NCBI RefSeq assembly: GCF_004771275.1
Contig: NZ_RQEV01000012.1
Coordinates: 248,001-312,000 of the forward strand
Direction: 5' to 3'
DNA length: 64,000 nucleotides
Origin: Leptospira fluminis
GTDB lineage: Bacteria; Spirochaetota; Leptospiria; Leptospirales; Leptospiraceae
This document shows positions 31,262 through 41,001 of the stretch, piece by piece. Under the pieces are notes generated by a model. It worked only from the letters and a program-made list of their open reading frames with translations, ran no database searches and was not told where the DNA came from. Position 1 is the first letter of the stretch. The number at the start of each line of letters is the position of its first letter. A program made the translations under genes and the position numbers.

Positions 31262-32536
31262 ATGGATTTCGCTAAGATCAGGGGAAAAGACCTACAGGAC
31301 TGCTTGATGCAGATGAAAATGAAATACGGACCGGAAGCTCACGTGATCGAACACCGGATTTTGACGGAAGGTGGAGTTTTCGGAACCGGTCTGATGGCGA
31401 GAAAAGTCGTAGAAATCCAGGTAGGAATCCCGGAAAAAGCAAGCTCTCGGGAAAAGGTGGAAAAGAAATTGCAGGACCTGAAGGAATTGCTAAAGCAAAA
31501 ATCCGTTCAGACACCCGAACGACGGAAACATTCCGAAGAGATTCCGTCCTGGGAAGAAAGGTCGAGACGAATTCCTTCCGTCACTTCCTTGCCCGAGGAA
31601 TCGGATACGGATTCGCAATCTGAGGACGAGAGATTCGGTCTCTCTTTCGCGAGGGAATTCGAACCCAGGATCGCTACGGTTCGAAAGCCGGAAGCGGATT
31701 CCCACTTGAATCGACTCAAAGAAAGGTTGGTCCAGGAAGGAATGACCTCTCGTTATGCCGAGGAGATCGCTTCCGCGGTCGAACAGAGGCTTTCTCCTCT
31801 GGATCGATCCCGAGTCGCCTCCGTAAACGAAAAAGCGGTTCAAGTCCTTTCCGAACGAGTAAGTTCCGAGCCGGACATTTTCAAAGGAACAGGGAGAGGC
31901 CAAAGAAAAGTCGTATTTTTCGTAGGTCCGACGGGAAGCGGCAAGACTACCAGCATCGCGAAACTTGCGGCAAAATACCACCTTCACATGGGGAAGGCGG
32001 TTTCCTTATACACCACCGACAATTATCGGATCGCGGCGATCGAGCAATTAAAACGTTACGCGGATACCATGGAAATGCCATTCTATGCCGTAAAGGATCT
32101 GAAACGATTCCAGGAAACCTTGGCTAGGGACGGTTCGGAACTGATCCTGATCGATACTGCCGGATACAGTCACAGAAATATGGACCAGCTAGGTAAAATG
32201 TACGGTTATTTGTCCGCATTCGGGGAAAAAGACAGCGTCGAAAATATCCTTGTATTATCCTCTACCTCATCGTATCATCATTCCCACTCGGTGATGAAAG
32301 CCTACGAACCTTTGGGTTTCCGCAGAATTTTATTAACCAAACTAGACGAAGCGGAATTTTTAGGTGGATTTCTGGAATTGGCCGATACACTTAATAAGGG
32401 TTTTACCCATTTGAGCGTCGGTCAGGAAGTGCCTTTTGATATGATCCCTGCGGAAAAGCATCTACTTGCCGAGTGTGTGGTAAATCCTGAAAGAATCAAA
32501 GATATCAAAGGCGAAATCTTTTCCACCGCGGGGTGA
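31262..32536 (+). CDS. flhF: FlhF, signal-recognition-type GTPase for flagellar placement
   Basis: A 424-residue SRP-family GTPase that sets flagellar position and number, acting with FlhG. The N-terminal B domain begins [31 protein letters not shown] charged linker (~75-130) follows, then the NG domain with P-loop [25 protein letters not shown] and [11 protein letters not shown]. Next gene is flhG. Spirochaetes place periplasmic flagella at both cell ends, so this pair is expected to matter for cell-end placement. Confidence 0.94.
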   Translation: MDFAKIRGKDLQDCLMQMKMKYGPEAHVIEHRILTEGGVFGTGLMARKVVEIQVGIPEKASSREKVEKKLQDLKELLKQKSVQTPERRKHSEEIPSWEERSRRIPSVTSLPEESDTDSQSEDERFGLSFAREFEPRIATVRKPEADSHLNRLKERLVQEGMTSRYAEEIASAVEQRLSPLDRSRVASVNEKAVQVLSERVSSEPDIFKGTGRGQRKVVFFVGPTGSGKTTSIAKLAAKYHLHMGKAVSLYTTDNYRIAAIEQLKRYADTMEMPFYAVKDLKRFQETLARDGSELILIDTAGYSHRNMDQLGKMYGYLSAFGEKDSVENILVLSSTSSYHHSHSVMKAYEPLGFRRILLTKLDEAEFLGGFLELADTLNKGFTHLSVGQEVPFDMIPAEKHLLAECVVNPERIKDIKGEIFSTAG

Positions 32537-32575
32537 AAAATTCCGCGATGAAGATTGTTCGAAGAAGAGGTTAGG

Positions 32576-33484
32576 ATGGACCAGGCGGCCCAACTGCGGA
32601 AACTCACCGAGGGGAATACGAGTCTTAAGCTCGTTTCTTCGACCAAACCGATGACCAAAATAATCGCGATCGCTTCCGGAAAAGGCGGAGTAGGAAAGAG
32701 TACGATTTCCGTGAACCTCGCCATCTCCATGGCCAAGGCGGGACAGAAGGTTCTAGTTTTCGACGGAGATTTGGGACTCGCCAACGTAAACGTGATATTG
32801 GGGATCATTCCGAAATACAATTTATACCACGTTGTTAAGGGACATAAGAGTTTAAAGGACATCATCATCCAGGCGCCGGAAGGGGTGGATATCATCGCAG
32901 GAGCGAGCGGATATTCCCAACTGGCCAACTTGAACGACACCCAAAGAAACAATCTGATCAAGGGATTCGGGGATCTGGATTCCTACGATTATATGATCAT
33001 AGATACGGGAGCCGGAATCAGCTCCAATGTCATCGGGCTCACGCTTCCGGCGGACGACGTGATCGTAGTCACCACGCCCGAGCCGACAGCGATCACGGAT
33101 TCCTACGGACTGATCAAAGCCATCGTTTCCCAAAGTAGGGATAAAAATCTGAAAATGGTGGTGAATCGGGTCCGATCGGCTATCGAAGGTAAGAAGGTCG
33201 CCGATCGGGTCATAGACATTTCCGGACAATTCCTGGAAGTCCGGGTCGAAAATCTGGGATTTATCTTTCAGGACGACGAGGTGGAAAAAAGCATCCGGGA
33301 ACAAAAGCCCTACATCATCCACTCTCCGAAAAGCAAAGCGGCGGCCTGTCTCAATCGGATCACTTACTCCCTTCTGAACCAGGAAATGGATGCGCAGGAG
33401 GATTCCGGAATCGGAGGCTTCTTTAAGAAATTTTTTAATTTCGTGGATGTCCGCGAGAAGCAGCAGAGTCTGGACGACAATTGA
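32576..33484 (+). CDS. flhG: FlhG (YlxH), MinD-like ATPase
   Basis: A 302-residue ParA/MinD-type ATPase that counts flagella and partners FlhF. It has the deviant Walker [42 protein letters not shown] and [15 protein letters not shown]. An N-terminal QAAQLRKL helix matches the FlhF-activating region. I use ATG 32576 with AGAGG five bases upstream. The stop overlaps the TTG start of the next gene. Confidence 0.93.
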   Translation: MDQAAQLRKLTEGNTSLKLVSSTKPMTKIIAIASGKGGVGKSTISVNLAISMAKAGQKVLVFDGDLGLANVNVILGIIPKYNLYHVVKGHKSLKDIIIQAPEGVDIIAGASGYSQLANLNDTQRNNLIKGFGDLDSYDYMIIDTGAGISSNVIGLTLPADDVIVVTTPEPTAITDSYGLIKAIVSQSRDKNLKMVVNRVRSAIEGKKVADRVIDISGQFLEVRVENLGFIFQDDEVEKSIREQKPYIIHSPKSKAAACLNRITYSLLNQEMDAQEDSGIGGFFKKFFNFVDVREKQQSLDDN

Positions 33485-33969
33485 ACCTTCAGATCGTATT
33501 TCTCGCTTTTTTCGCTTTTTTGGGACTGGTGGTCAGTTCCGTCTGCGGATTTTTAGCGGGAAATTACGTGACTCACGTCTTATTCATTACTTTACTTTCC
33601 ACGATCGGGATGGCCGGATTCGGATTCGGAGTCTATACGATTTTAGAAATGAAGGTTCCCGAGTTCCTGGACTTTCTTCGGAATTTGACCGGTTCCTATT
33701 CTTCTTCCCTTGAGAGCGAGGGTGGCGAAGCCGGGGCGAGCAACCTGTACGGAGAGAGATTGGACGGGGACACTTCGTCCGCACATTTCGAATCGGCGAG
33801 CGGCGGCGACGAAGGCCGGGCCGCCGTTGCTGGGATCCCGCGCAGAAAGACGGAAAAATTTGGCGACCATATTATGGTGGAAAATATCGCCATCAAAAAC
33901 GAACCGAAATTGATGGCGGAAGCCATTCGAACGATGCTCGCCAAGGATGATGGCGGGTCCGAAAAGTAG
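33481..33969 (+). CDS. Membrane protein of unknown function in the flagellar operon
   Basis: A 162-residue protein that begins with TTG at 33481 overlapping the flhG stop (TTGA). It has two N-terminal membrane helices (~3-28 and ~33-53), a low-complexity Ser/Gly/Ala segment (~70-110) and a conserved-looking tail ([23 protein letters not shown]). Its place between flhG and fliA, with a translational overlap, argues for a flagellar or cell-end role. I do not recognise the family. Confidence 0.7.
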   Translation: MNLQIVFLAFFAFLGLVVSSVCGFLAGNYVTHVLFITLLSTIGMAGFGFGVYTILEMKVPEFLDFLRNLTGSYSSSLESEGGEAGASNLYGERLDGDTSSAHFESASGGDEGRAAVAGIPRRKTEKFGDHIMVENIAIKNEPKLMAEAIRTMLAKDDGGSEK

Positions 33970-34052
33970 GATCCACCAGCATTTCCTAATGAGACAAAAA
34001 ACTGCTTGATTTCCCGTTTTTTGCGACAAAAAATGCTATTGCAAATCGGTTT

Positions 34053-34080
34053 GGTCCTCGACACTCTTAATCGAGGGACC
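34053..34080 (+). promoter_or_regulatory. Hairpin in the fliA leader
   Basis: GGTCCTCGA (34053-34061) pairs with TCGAGGGACC (34071-34080; one bulged G) around a 9-base loop. It ends 16 bases before the fliA ATG. No separate Shine-Dalgarno is visible nearer; the only purine-rich run (GAGGGA) lies inside the right arm. Confidence 0.4.
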
Positions 34081-34096
34081 TTCCCAGTCCGATGTT

Positions 34097-34897
34097 ATGT
34101 CCAAACTTTTTGATAAATATAATAATACGGATGAAACGGAACTGTGGAAGTCCTATCGGGACACCAAAGACCAAAACATACGCAGTTATCTCGTAGAGAA
34201 ATATTCTCCCTTAGTCAAGCATGTGGCCGGTCGTATCGCGATCGGGATGCCCCAAAATGTGGAGTTCGATGACCTGGTCTCCTACGGAGTATTCGGACTT
34301 CTAGATGCGATCGAAAAGTTCGACCCGGACAGACAAATCAAATTTAAGACGTACGCGATGACTCGGATTCGCGGTTCGATTTTCGACGAACTGCGTTCCA
34401 TCGATTGGATTCCCCGCTCGATCCGACAAAAAGCCAAGCAATTGGAACAGATTATCGGAATGCTGGAGAACAAAGAAGGCGCTCATGTGGAAGACGAGGC
34501 CATCGCGAAAGAGATGGGAATTTCCGTGGAGGAATTCAATTCTCTTCTTACGAAAATCAGCGGTACTTCTCTCGTATCCCTCAATGATATCTGGTTTCTC
34601 GGAGACGAAAACGACGAAGTCTCCTTCATGGAAACGTTAGAATCTCCGATGAACATGAATCCGGATACGATCATCGAGAAAGAAGAGATCAAAAACGTCA
34701 TTGTCGAAGCGATCAAGACCTTACCGGATAAGGAAAAGAAGGTTATCGTCCTCTACTATTACGAGGATCTTACCTTAAAAGAGATCGGGGAAGTGCTGGA
34801 AGTGACCGAGTCCAGGATCTCCCAGCTTCATACTAGGGCCGTCGCCAGATTGAGAAGCAAACTGGGAAAAGTAAAATCGGTCATTACGAAGAAGTAA
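34097..34897 (+). CDS. fliA: Flagellar sigma factor FliA (sigma-28 / WhiG type)
   Basis: A 266-residue alternative sigma factor expected to drive late flagellar and chemotaxis genes. Region 2 is clear ([40 protein letters not shown]). Region 3 follows with [16 protein letters not shown], and region 4 ends in [20 protein letters not shown], the HTH that reads the -35. It sits inside the long operon after a 127-base gap containing a hairpin, so it may have its own regulation. No FlgM is seen in the window. Confidence 0.95.
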   Translation: MSKLFDKYNNTDETELWKSYRDTKDQNIRSYLVEKYSPLVKHVAGRIAIGMPQNVEFDDLVSYGVFGLLDAIEKFDPDRQIKFKTYAMTRIRGSIFDELRSIDWIPRSIRQKAKQLEQIIGMLENKEGAHVEDEAIAKEMGISVEEFNSLLTKISGTSLVSLNDIWFLGDENDEVSFMETLESPMNMNPDTIIEKEEIKNVIVEAIKTLPDKEKKVIVLYYYEDLTLKEIGEVLEVTESRISQLHTRAVARLRSKLGKVKSVITKK

Positions 34898-34912
34898 TCC
34901 TTTTTTTAGGAG

Positions 34913-34942
34913 TTCTATATGAGAATTTCCTTATATATAGAA
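34913..34942 (+). terminator. AT-rich stem-loop after fliA
   Basis: TTCTATAT (34913-34920) and ATATAGAA (34935-34942) can pair across a 14-base loop and are followed by ATTATTT. The stem is AT-rich, so this is at best a weak terminator in the 123-base gap before the FapA gene. Confidence 0.3.
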
Positions 34943-35020
34943 ATTATTTCCCCAAGTCGTCCGCTGATTCCTCCGATTTCGGATTCCGTCTTCCTGTGAG
35001 CTCCGGCTGAAACTATCGCT

Positions 35021-37006
35021 ATGTCTTCCTTAACCTCCTTTCTCAAAGACCAGTCCAAAGAATTGGATAAACTCCAAAACGAGCAAGTAGAGGTCTTGGC
35101 CGAAACTTTGGAGAAATGCCTACAGTTGGCCGCCTCCCATCTGAGACGGAAGATCCACGAAATCGATTATATCGTCATCAAACGCGGCAAGAAAAAACTC
35201 TTGGGTTCCGAACCCTGGCATATCCGAGCTTCCCTCATTCCCGAGGACAATTTTTTGGACGAGTTGTCCGAGCTGGACAAGAAATTGACCGGGGGTTCCG
35301 GAAAATTAGTTTCCAAAGATTTGAAGGAGTTCCTACAGCCTAAGGACAGGGACGGAAGAGTTCTCGTTCAGATCCTAAGAAACGGAGCCTACCTCACCGT
35401 CTTTCCGCCTGCGGGAGACGGAAGGGCAGTCGAGCTTGCTGAAGCTTCCAAAAAACTTTCTTACCGGGGAGTGGGGCAGTTGGACGAAGATCAGATTCGG
35501 AAATTGGTCAAGGAAGCCAAGGGAGAACCGGTATTCATTTCCAACGCCAAACCTCGTCCGGGAATGGAAGGAAAGCTCGTGCTAGATATAGCGCCCGACA
35601 GGATGAGGGCTAAGGTGACGTTCATTCCTCCCAAGCCGGGAGGAAGAGATTTGGAAGTCAAAGACGTGATCAACTATCTGAAGAACGCCGGTATAAAATA
35701 CGGGATCAAAGAGGACGAGATCAAACGTCGGCTTGAAGACGAATATTATACCCAACCGTTTACCGCTGCGGAGGGGGACCAACCCGTCAACGGTAAAAAT
35801 GCGACCATCATCTATCGTGTCCGTACCCAAAAGAATGTGGTCTTCCGCGAAGACGAGTCCGGTCGTGTGGATTACAAGGACTTGGATCTGATCGAAAACG
35901 TAGTCGTGGGTCAGTTATTGGCGGAGAAGGTTCCCGCTGAGAAAGGAAAATACGGCCGTTCCTTATTCAACGAGCTCTTACCCGCTAAGGACGGGCTGGA
36001 CACGGAGCTGAAGCAGGGCAAAGGAACCATCCTCTCGGAAGACAGAACCAAACTGACTGCGGAAGTGAACGGCCAAGTCGTATACGCAGCCGGGCGGCTT
36101 TCCGTAGAGACCGTGTACCGAGTCAACGGAGACGTAGGTATCAAGACCGGGAACGTGACGTTCCTCGGCTCCATCATTATCACCGGGAATGTGGAAGACA
36201 ATTATTCGGTCAAGGCCGCCGGAAATATAGAGATCTACGGAACCGTACAAAAGGCGAATATAGAAGCCGACGGAGATATCATTATCCGTCAAGGGGTTTC
36301 CGGGCGGGACGAGGCGCGTATAGAATCGACGGGCGGAAATGTGATCGCTAAATTCATACAGAACGCCACCGTTATCACCGAGAAGGATGTGATCGTCCAG
36401 GAAGGAATTCTCCATTGCTTTATCAGCGCCGGAGGAAAGGTCGTGTCCAACGGAAAGCGGGGCCAAATCGTAGGCGGGACCATTCGTGCCGCAGAGATGA
36501 TTGCGGCGAAGGTGATCGGTTCTTCCGCCAACCCGCCCACAGAATTGGTTGTCGGAACCGATCCGAAAGTATTGAAACAGATCGCGGAATACGAGGAAAA
36601 ACTGGCGGAGAACCAGGAGAAGTTCGAACAACTTACGAAAAGTTTAAAGACTTTAAAAGCGCGCAAAGAGAGCGACCCTGCCTCCTTTACCAAGGACCAG
36701 GAACAGCAATTGTCTAAAACGGCCAAGGCTGTGGAAAAGCTGGAGATTCGGATCCGGGAATACGAGAACGAAATCCAAAACCTCCGCAACTACATAGAGG
36801 AAAAAGCCGCCAACGGAATGATTTCCGTGGAAAAAACCCTTTTCGGCGGCGTTACTTTGAAGATCAGAAATTCCGACTTTAAGACCCGGAACGAAATCAA
36901 ACATAAGACCTTTGTGGAAGAGAACGGAGTCATCCGGCAACTTCCGTACCAGGATCCCGAGCCGGATAAAAAAGACTGGAGAAAAAATCGGTCTCGAGTA
37001 AAATAA
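35021..37006 (+). CDS. FapA-family (DUF342) protein
   Basis: A 661-residue cytoplasmic protein. Residues ~10-75 resemble a Jag-N-type domain ([20 protein letters not shown], then [14 protein letters not shown]). The middle (~150-500) is a DUF342 beta-helix with repeats such as [40 protein letters not shown] and [17 protein letters not shown]. The end (~515-610) is a coiled coil. InterPro calls this family flagellar assembly protein A, and its position right after fliA agrees, but its mechanism is not established. Confidence 0.85.
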   Translation: MSSLTSFLKDQSKELDKLQNEQVEVLAETLEKCLQLAASHLRRKIHEIDYIVIKRGKKKLLGSEPWHIRASLIPEDNFLDELSELDKKLTGGSGKLVSKDLKEFLQPKDRDGRVLVQILRNGAYLTVFPPAGDGRAVELAEASKKLSYRGVGQLDEDQIRKLVKEAKGEPVFISNAKPRPGMEGKLVLDIAPDRMRAKVTFIPPKPGGRDLEVKDVINYLKNAGIKYGIKEDEIKRRLEDEYYTQPFTAAEGDQPVNGKNATIIYRVRTQKNVVFREDESGRVDYKDLDLIENVVVGQLLAEKVPAEKGKYGRSLFNELLPAKDGLDTELKQGKGTILSEDRTKLTAEVNGQVVYAAGRLSVETVYRVNGDVGIKTGNVTFLGSIIITGNVEDNYSVKAAGNIEIYGTVQKANIEADGDIIIRQGVSGRDEARIESTGGNVIAKFIQNATVITEKDVIVQEGILHCFISAGGKVVSNGKRGQIVGGTIRAAEMIAAKVIGSSANPPTELVVGTDPKVLKQIAEYEEKLAENQEKFEQLTKSLKTLKARKESDPASFTKDQEQQLSKTAKAVEKLEIRIREYENEIQNLRNYIEEKAANGMISVEKTLFGGVTLKIRNSDFKTRNEIKHKTFVEENGVIRQLPYQDPEPDKKDWRKNRSRVK

Positions 37007-37012
37007 GAGGCT

Positions 37013-37378
37013 ATGAGGCTGAACGAACCCCTTTCGGGATATGGAGCCGCAACGGATATCCTTCGCCGGACCATGGTGGAGAATCCGCACACTCTCACCA
37101 ACGTAATCGCTCAAAACGAAAAGTCGGTCCGAGAGTACAATATAGATAAAAAATATGCAGTACAGATGTACGCGGAGATTTTTTCCCTGTCTCCGGAATA
37201 TAGGGAAAGGCTTAGGACGTCTTACGTTCAAAAAATCGGGGAAATCGAAAAAGAGATCCGCTCCTTTAAAGGACCTCGTCCGGAAGGCGGCAAGGATAAG
37301 ATCGTTTCCTATGACCAATCGGGAAGAAAGATAGAATACAAAACGGCTTCCCGAACCGGTCTGGACGTGCTGGCCTAA
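37013..37378 (+). CDS. Small protein of unknown function in the flagellar operon
   Basis: A 121-residue soluble, charged, mostly helical protein starting six bases after the FapA-family gene. It has no signal, membrane helix or motif I know; the central part reads KKYAVQMYAEIFSLSPEYRERLR and the C-terminus is basic. AGAGG is only two bases from the ATG. Co-transcription with flagellar genes is the only functional hint. Confidence 0.65.
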   Translation: MRLNEPLSGYGAATDILRRTMVENPHTLTNVIAQNEKSVREYNIDKKYAVQMYAEIFSLSPEYRERLRTSYVQKIGEIEKEIRSFKGPRPEGGKDKIVSYDQSGRKIEYKTASRTGLDVLA

Positions 37379-37449
37379 ACGACACCGATGCAATTCTAAA
37401 TTACCTCCGAAGGGATGTTGTTGGAAACTTCCACCCGGAGGTCGGATGC

Positions 37450-38640
37450 ATGGAACTGTTCGCAGTGATTTTTTTAAACGTCGTCCTCGGCGTAGGTCTG
37501 TACATAGGCATTACCGCCCAAGTCACGAAGAGGATCCGATCTCATATGATCCGACGGATCAACGAGGAAGTACGGACTTTGGTCGACGAGATTCAATCCG
37601 AAACGGAAAACCATATAGAATTACTGAATTCTAAAGTGCAAGCCTATAAGATCCTGGTGCAGAAGACGGATTCTTTGGAAGAGAAATTGAAGTCCATCCT
37701 GAAAAAAGTGGAGGAGCTTCCCGAACGGATCGGAGAAATCTCGGACCTTCCTCTCGAATTCGGAAGTCAGCCTCGACCGGCGGGGGAAACAACTCCTCGA
37801 AAGGAGGAATTTTCCTCCTTAGAAGAGGTGGGTTTGGAGGAAGTCGCCTCCGAAGAACATTCGTTCAGGGAAGAATACCTCACCTTGATCCGCGAAAAGC
37901 AGAAGGAAATGAAAAAATCTCCGGAAGCGCCGGAGGAAAAGCGAACGGACCTCGCTTCCAAGGCAGGTCGTGGCGTAGGTCATTTGTACAGGCAAAATAT
38001 GCCGGAAGATATTCCCGGGATGGAAACCGTAGGCAAACGGGAAAATCGCGGAACTGCTTCTTCGCAAAAGATCGAAGAACCTGCCGATTCGGGGACGATC
38101 GGAATCCTGAAAAATTTCGGAAAACGAATCAAGGATTCCCTAGGTTGGAAGGACGCTCAGGAACTGCTGGCTTCTCCTTCTCCCACTAGACCTCCTCAGC
38201 CTATGTACAATCCTAGTTCCACTTTCGACATTTCTTTGGGCGGAGATCCGTTTTCGCAGGCGCTTCCTTTAAACGCGGAAGCGACAGGTGGAGGAAGTCT
38301 TCGGTCGAAGTCGGAGTATGTCCCCGAGACGGGACAGATCGAAAAAGCGTTTCCGGTAAAACCGAAAATACGAGACAATAAGATTCCGGTAGAACAGGAT
38401 TTCGGCAGATTGCTTGAACGGAAAATCGCGGGTTTCGAGCCGCAAAAATCCGACCGAGTAAAAATTTCTCCCGAGGCTATTCTGAAAGATTTACCGGTCG
38501 GTACGACAAAGATAGAGAAGGTTGTTTTCCTCTTGAAAAAAGGATATTCTCATGAGGATATTTCAGAAGCACTGGATTTGGCGACAGGCGAGGTGGATAT
38601 CATCGAAAGGTTCAGGTTGGAAAGAAACCGGAGGGTCTAA
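37450..38640 (+). CDS. Membrane-anchored coiled-coil protein, DUF6115-like C-terminus
   Basis: A 396-residue protein with one N-terminal membrane helix (~2-22), a coiled coil (~28-100), a long low-complexity Pro/Glu/Ser region, and a small C-terminal domain (IEKVVFLLKKGYSHEDISEALDLATGEVDIIERF). That end resembles DUF6115 proteins found near flagellar genes in Gram-positives, where it looks like a small HTH. GGAGG lies upstream. The stop overlaps remA by one base (TAATG). Confidence 0.72.
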   Translation: MELFAVIFLNVVLGVGLYIGITAQVTKRIRSHMIRRINEEVRTLVDEIQSETENHIELLNSKVQAYKILVQKTDSLEEKLKSILKKVEELPERIGEISDLPLEFGSQPRPAGETTPRKEEFSSLEEVGLEEVASEEHSFREEYLTLIREKQKEMKKSPEAPEEKRTDLASKAGRGVGHLYRQNMPEDIPGMETVGKRENRGTASSQKIEEPADSGTIGILKNFGKRIKDSLGWKDAQELLASPSPTRPPQPMYNPSSTFDISLGGDPFSQALPLNAEATGGGSLRSKSEYVPETGQIEKAFPVKPKIRDNKIPVEQDFGRLLERKIAGFEPQKSDRVKISPEAILKDLPVGTTKIEKVVFLLKKGYSHEDISEALDLATGEVDIIERFRLERNRRV

Positions 38641-38921
38641 TGTCTCAATTTAGCGTCCTAAACGTCGGTTTCGGAAACATCGTAATGGTTTCGAAGATCG
38701 TCGGTATTATTCATTCCGATTCCGCTTCGGCAAAAAGAATTCGGAACGAAGCAAAAAGCAATAATAGTCTGATCGATGCCACTCAGGGGAAAAAAACCAG
38801 ATCCATCATTATCACGGACTCCAATCATTTGGTCCTTTCTAATCTTCGCGTCGAGGCATTGACTCGACGGATCGAAAGCCGAGACAATTCCGTAGCAGAA
38901 GAAGAGGAAGAAAAGGACTAA
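38640..38921 (+). CDS. RemA-like (DUF370) regulator
   Basis: A 93-residue DUF370 protein: NVGFGNIVMVSKIVGIIHSDSASAKRI, then LIDATQGKKTRSIIITDSNHLVLS. In Bacillus RemA is a DNA-binding activator of biofilm-matrix genes that forms ring-like oligomers. In many bacteria DUF370 genes sit next to gmk, as here. The acidic tail EEEEEKD is unusual-looking. Overlaps the previous stop by one base and touches the gmk start. Confidence 0.85.
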   Translation: MSQFSVLNVGFGNIVMVSKIVGIIHSDSASAKRIRNEAKSNNSLIDATQGKKTRSIIITDSNHLVLSNLRVEALTRRIESRDNSVAEEEEEKD

Positions 38922-39485
38922 GTGTCTTCTAAACTTTTCGTTCTTTCTTCCGTAGCAGGCGGCGGAAAATCCACTTTGATTCGTTTGGTCCGGGAAAAAC
39001 ACCCCCAGATCGCTTTTTCCGTTTCCTGCACGACGAGACCGCCGCGTCCGGGAGACGAAGAGGGGGTTACCTATTTTTTTTTAACTCCCGAGGCGTTCGA
39101 GCGCGGGATTCGTGAAAACGAATTTCTGGAATGGGCCAAGGTTCACGACCATTACTACGGTACTCCACGAAAATACGTCGAGGAATGTCTTGCGGGCGGA
39201 AGGTCGGTCATTATGGACTTGGACGTGCAGGGTGCGGCGCTCTTGAAGGGGAAATTGGGAAACACTGTCGTTACGATCTTTATCCTTCCTCCTAGCGAAG
39301 AAGAATGGGAGAGAAGGCTTCGAGCCCGCGGAACGGATTCCGAAGAAAGCATAATGAAACGGATACGCAACGGAAAACAGGAACTTTCCCGCAGGAACGA
39401 ATTCGATCATGTCATTCTGAACGACGATTTGGATCGCACATTGTCGCAGCTCGAATCCATATTGCTTTCCTCCGAAAAACATTGA
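38922..39485 (+). CDS. gmk: Guanylate kinase
   Basis: A 187-residue enzyme converting GMP to GDP. It shows [52 protein letters not shown] and [21 protein letters not shown], all guanylate-kinase hallmarks. The start is GTG at 38922, directly after the remA stop, with AAGGA upstream. The P-loop reads [10 protein letters not shown], so the first glycine of GxxxxGKS is a serine; otherwise the enzyme looks complete. Last gene of the long flagellar operon. Confidence 0.93.
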   Translation: MSSKLFVLSSVAGGGKSTLIRLVREKHPQIAFSVSCTTRPPRPGDEEGVTYFFLTPEAFERGIRENEFLEWAKVHDHYYGTPRKYVEECLAGGRSVIMDLDVQGAALLKGKLGNTVVTIFILPPSEEEWERRLRARGTDSEESIMKRIRNGKQELSRRNEFDHVILNDDLDRTLSQLESILLSSEKH

Positions 39486-39503
39486 GTTTGGGTAGGTTTG
39501 CGT

Positions 39504-40577
39504 ATGAAAAAAATTCTTAATTCGTCTTTCTTATCCCTTCTCCCGCCTTTTCTTCGCTCTTTCTTTTTACTCTTCCTCTGCGTTTCGAACGCTTCCTGCC
39601 TTTATCTCTTAAAGCCTAGGGAAAATTTCGAGAGCAGCAAAAACCTTTCCCGGCCGGATTATTCCGATTTGAAATATTGGGCCTCGCATCCTGCAAAAAA
39701 GGATCCGGGTGACGAAGTCCCGAAAGACTCGGGGTTTACCGACATGCAAACAACTGCGGAAGCGGACGTTTTTTTCGTACACCCGACCACTCTGATCGTA
39801 GCCGGGAAATACTGGAACGGGGATCTGGAGGACGAAAGTCTGAATCGGAAAACGGAAGAAGGACCGATCCGCTCCCAAGCGGGCGCCTTTAACGCATGTT
39901 GTAGGGTGTACGCTCCCAGGTACAGACAGGCAGCATTTTACGTTTTTATGGAGGATACTCCGGAAGGACAAAAGGCCCTGGAATTCGCATATGAAGACGT
40001 AAAGAACGCATTTTTATATTATATGAAAAATCTAAACCAAGGACGTCCTTGGATTTTGGCGTCCCATAGCCAGGGTACCCGTCATACGGTACGGCTTTTG
40101 AAGGAAATCGTGTCCTCGTCTTCGTACAAGAAGAATCTAGTCGCCGCTTATTCCGTAGGATATCCGTATTCCTCGGAGGAGACCGGACTTTCGCCCTGCA
40201 TTTCCCCTGATGCTTTAGGTTGCGTAATCAATTGGAACTCCTTTCTGTGGGGAAGTAAACCGGTCCGACTTTCGGAGAGATTCGGCAAATCTCTTTGCGT
40301 AAATCCTCTTTCTTGGACGGTAGACGAATCGTACCAGCCGAAAGAATCGAATCCCGGAAGCGTTCCGATACGATTCTATCGAGTCTTGCCCGGAATCGCG
40401 GACGCGAAATGCGAGTCGGGAATTTTATGGGTGCACGAACCCGAAAGTAGAGGGTTTCCGACTCTAGGAAAAGACGATACCTACCATTTGGTGGACTATC
40501 ATTTGTTCTATGCGAGTATCCGACGCAACGCAAAAGCGAGAGTGGATAAATTCCTCTCGGAAAAAGGAAAAAGATAA
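39504..40577 (+). CDS. DUF3089 alpha/beta-hydrolase-like exported protein
   Basis: A 357-residue protein from ATG 39504 with a signal peptide whose end (SNASC) could be a lipobox, making it a possible lipoprotein. The DUF3089 domain shows DVFFVHPTTLI, VYAPRYRQAAFY, and a nucleophile elbow SHSQGT, with a late DYHLFYASIRRNA histidine region. A serine hydrolase is likely; substrate unknown. It follows gmk by 18 bases but converges on the next operon. Confidence 0.8.
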   Translation: MKKILNSSFLSLLPPFLRSFFLLFLCVSNASCLYLLKPRENFESSKNLSRPDYSDLKYWASHPAKKDPGDEVPKDSGFTDMQTTAEADVFFVHPTTLIVAGKYWNGDLEDESLNRKTEEGPIRSQAGAFNACCRVYAPRYRQAAFYVFMEDTPEGQKALEFAYEDVKNAFLYYMKNLNQGRPWILASHSQGTRHTVRLLKEIVSSSSYKKNLVAAYSVGYPYSSEETGLSPCISPDALGCVINWNSFLWGSKPVRLSERFGKSLCVNPLSWTVDESYQPKESNPGSVPIRFYRVLPGIADAKCESGILWVHEPESRGFPTLGKDDTYHLVDYHLFYASIRRNAKARVDKFLSEKGKR

Positions 40578-40590
40578 GTCGGGTACCGAA

Positions 40591-40611
40591 GGCAGGATCG
40601 AAATCCTGTCA
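40591..40611. terminator. Stem-loop between convergent operon ends
   Basis: CAGGAT-CGAA-ATCCTG (40593-40608), extendable by a G-T pair and a GC pair. It lies directly between the stop of the DUF3089 gene and the stop of the leftward fliF operon. There is no T-run, so termination may be weak or factor-dependent. Confidence 0.4.
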
Positions 40612-41001
40612 GTTCGAGCAGTAGGGTTGTTCGACGACGATGGAAGGCATGTCCGTTCTCTTACCGTCTAGTTCCAGCTTTTTGTTCTTCAGATAAAAAC
40701 CGCAAACTTCCACATAAGTGCCTACGGCAACCCTGTTGATCAGCCCGGAATCGTCGGAATCCAGGACCACGGGTCTTCCCCCGAATTGGAGAACGAAGCG
40801 GATCGAGTTTCCCTTGTACAAAACATGGGAAACGTTTCCCGTTAAACGAACCGTTTCTCCGACCGCTTTCGAAGGGTTCCTTACCAGATCCTCGCCGCTT
40901 AGAACCTTCCTTTTCTTTTCTTTGGCAAGGATTTCCGATCCGGCCGAAAAAAGAGTCGCAAGCAAGATTAAAGGAACGATCGATTTTCGCGTAAAGGTCA
41001 T
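40609..41001 (-). CDS. Exported OB-fold-like protein, last gene of the fliF operon
   Basis: A 130-residue protein with a signal peptide (ATG 41001; SIVPLILLATLFSAGSEILA). The mature part contains LVRNPSKAVGETVRLTGNVSHVLYKGNSIRFVLQFG and GTYVEVCGFYLKNKKLELDG, the pattern of a small beta-barrel of the bacterial OB-fold type. It overlaps the flbB stop (TAATG), with GGAG five bases upstream, so it is translationally coupled to flbB. Function unknown, probably periplasmic. Confidence 0.72.
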   Translation of the reverse strand: MTFTRKSIVPLILLATLFSAGSEILAKEKKRKVLSGEDLVRNPSKAVGETVRLTGNVSHVLYKGNSIRFVLQFGGRPVVLDSDDSGLINRVAVGTYVEVCGFYLKNKKLELDGKRTDMPSIVVEQPYCSN

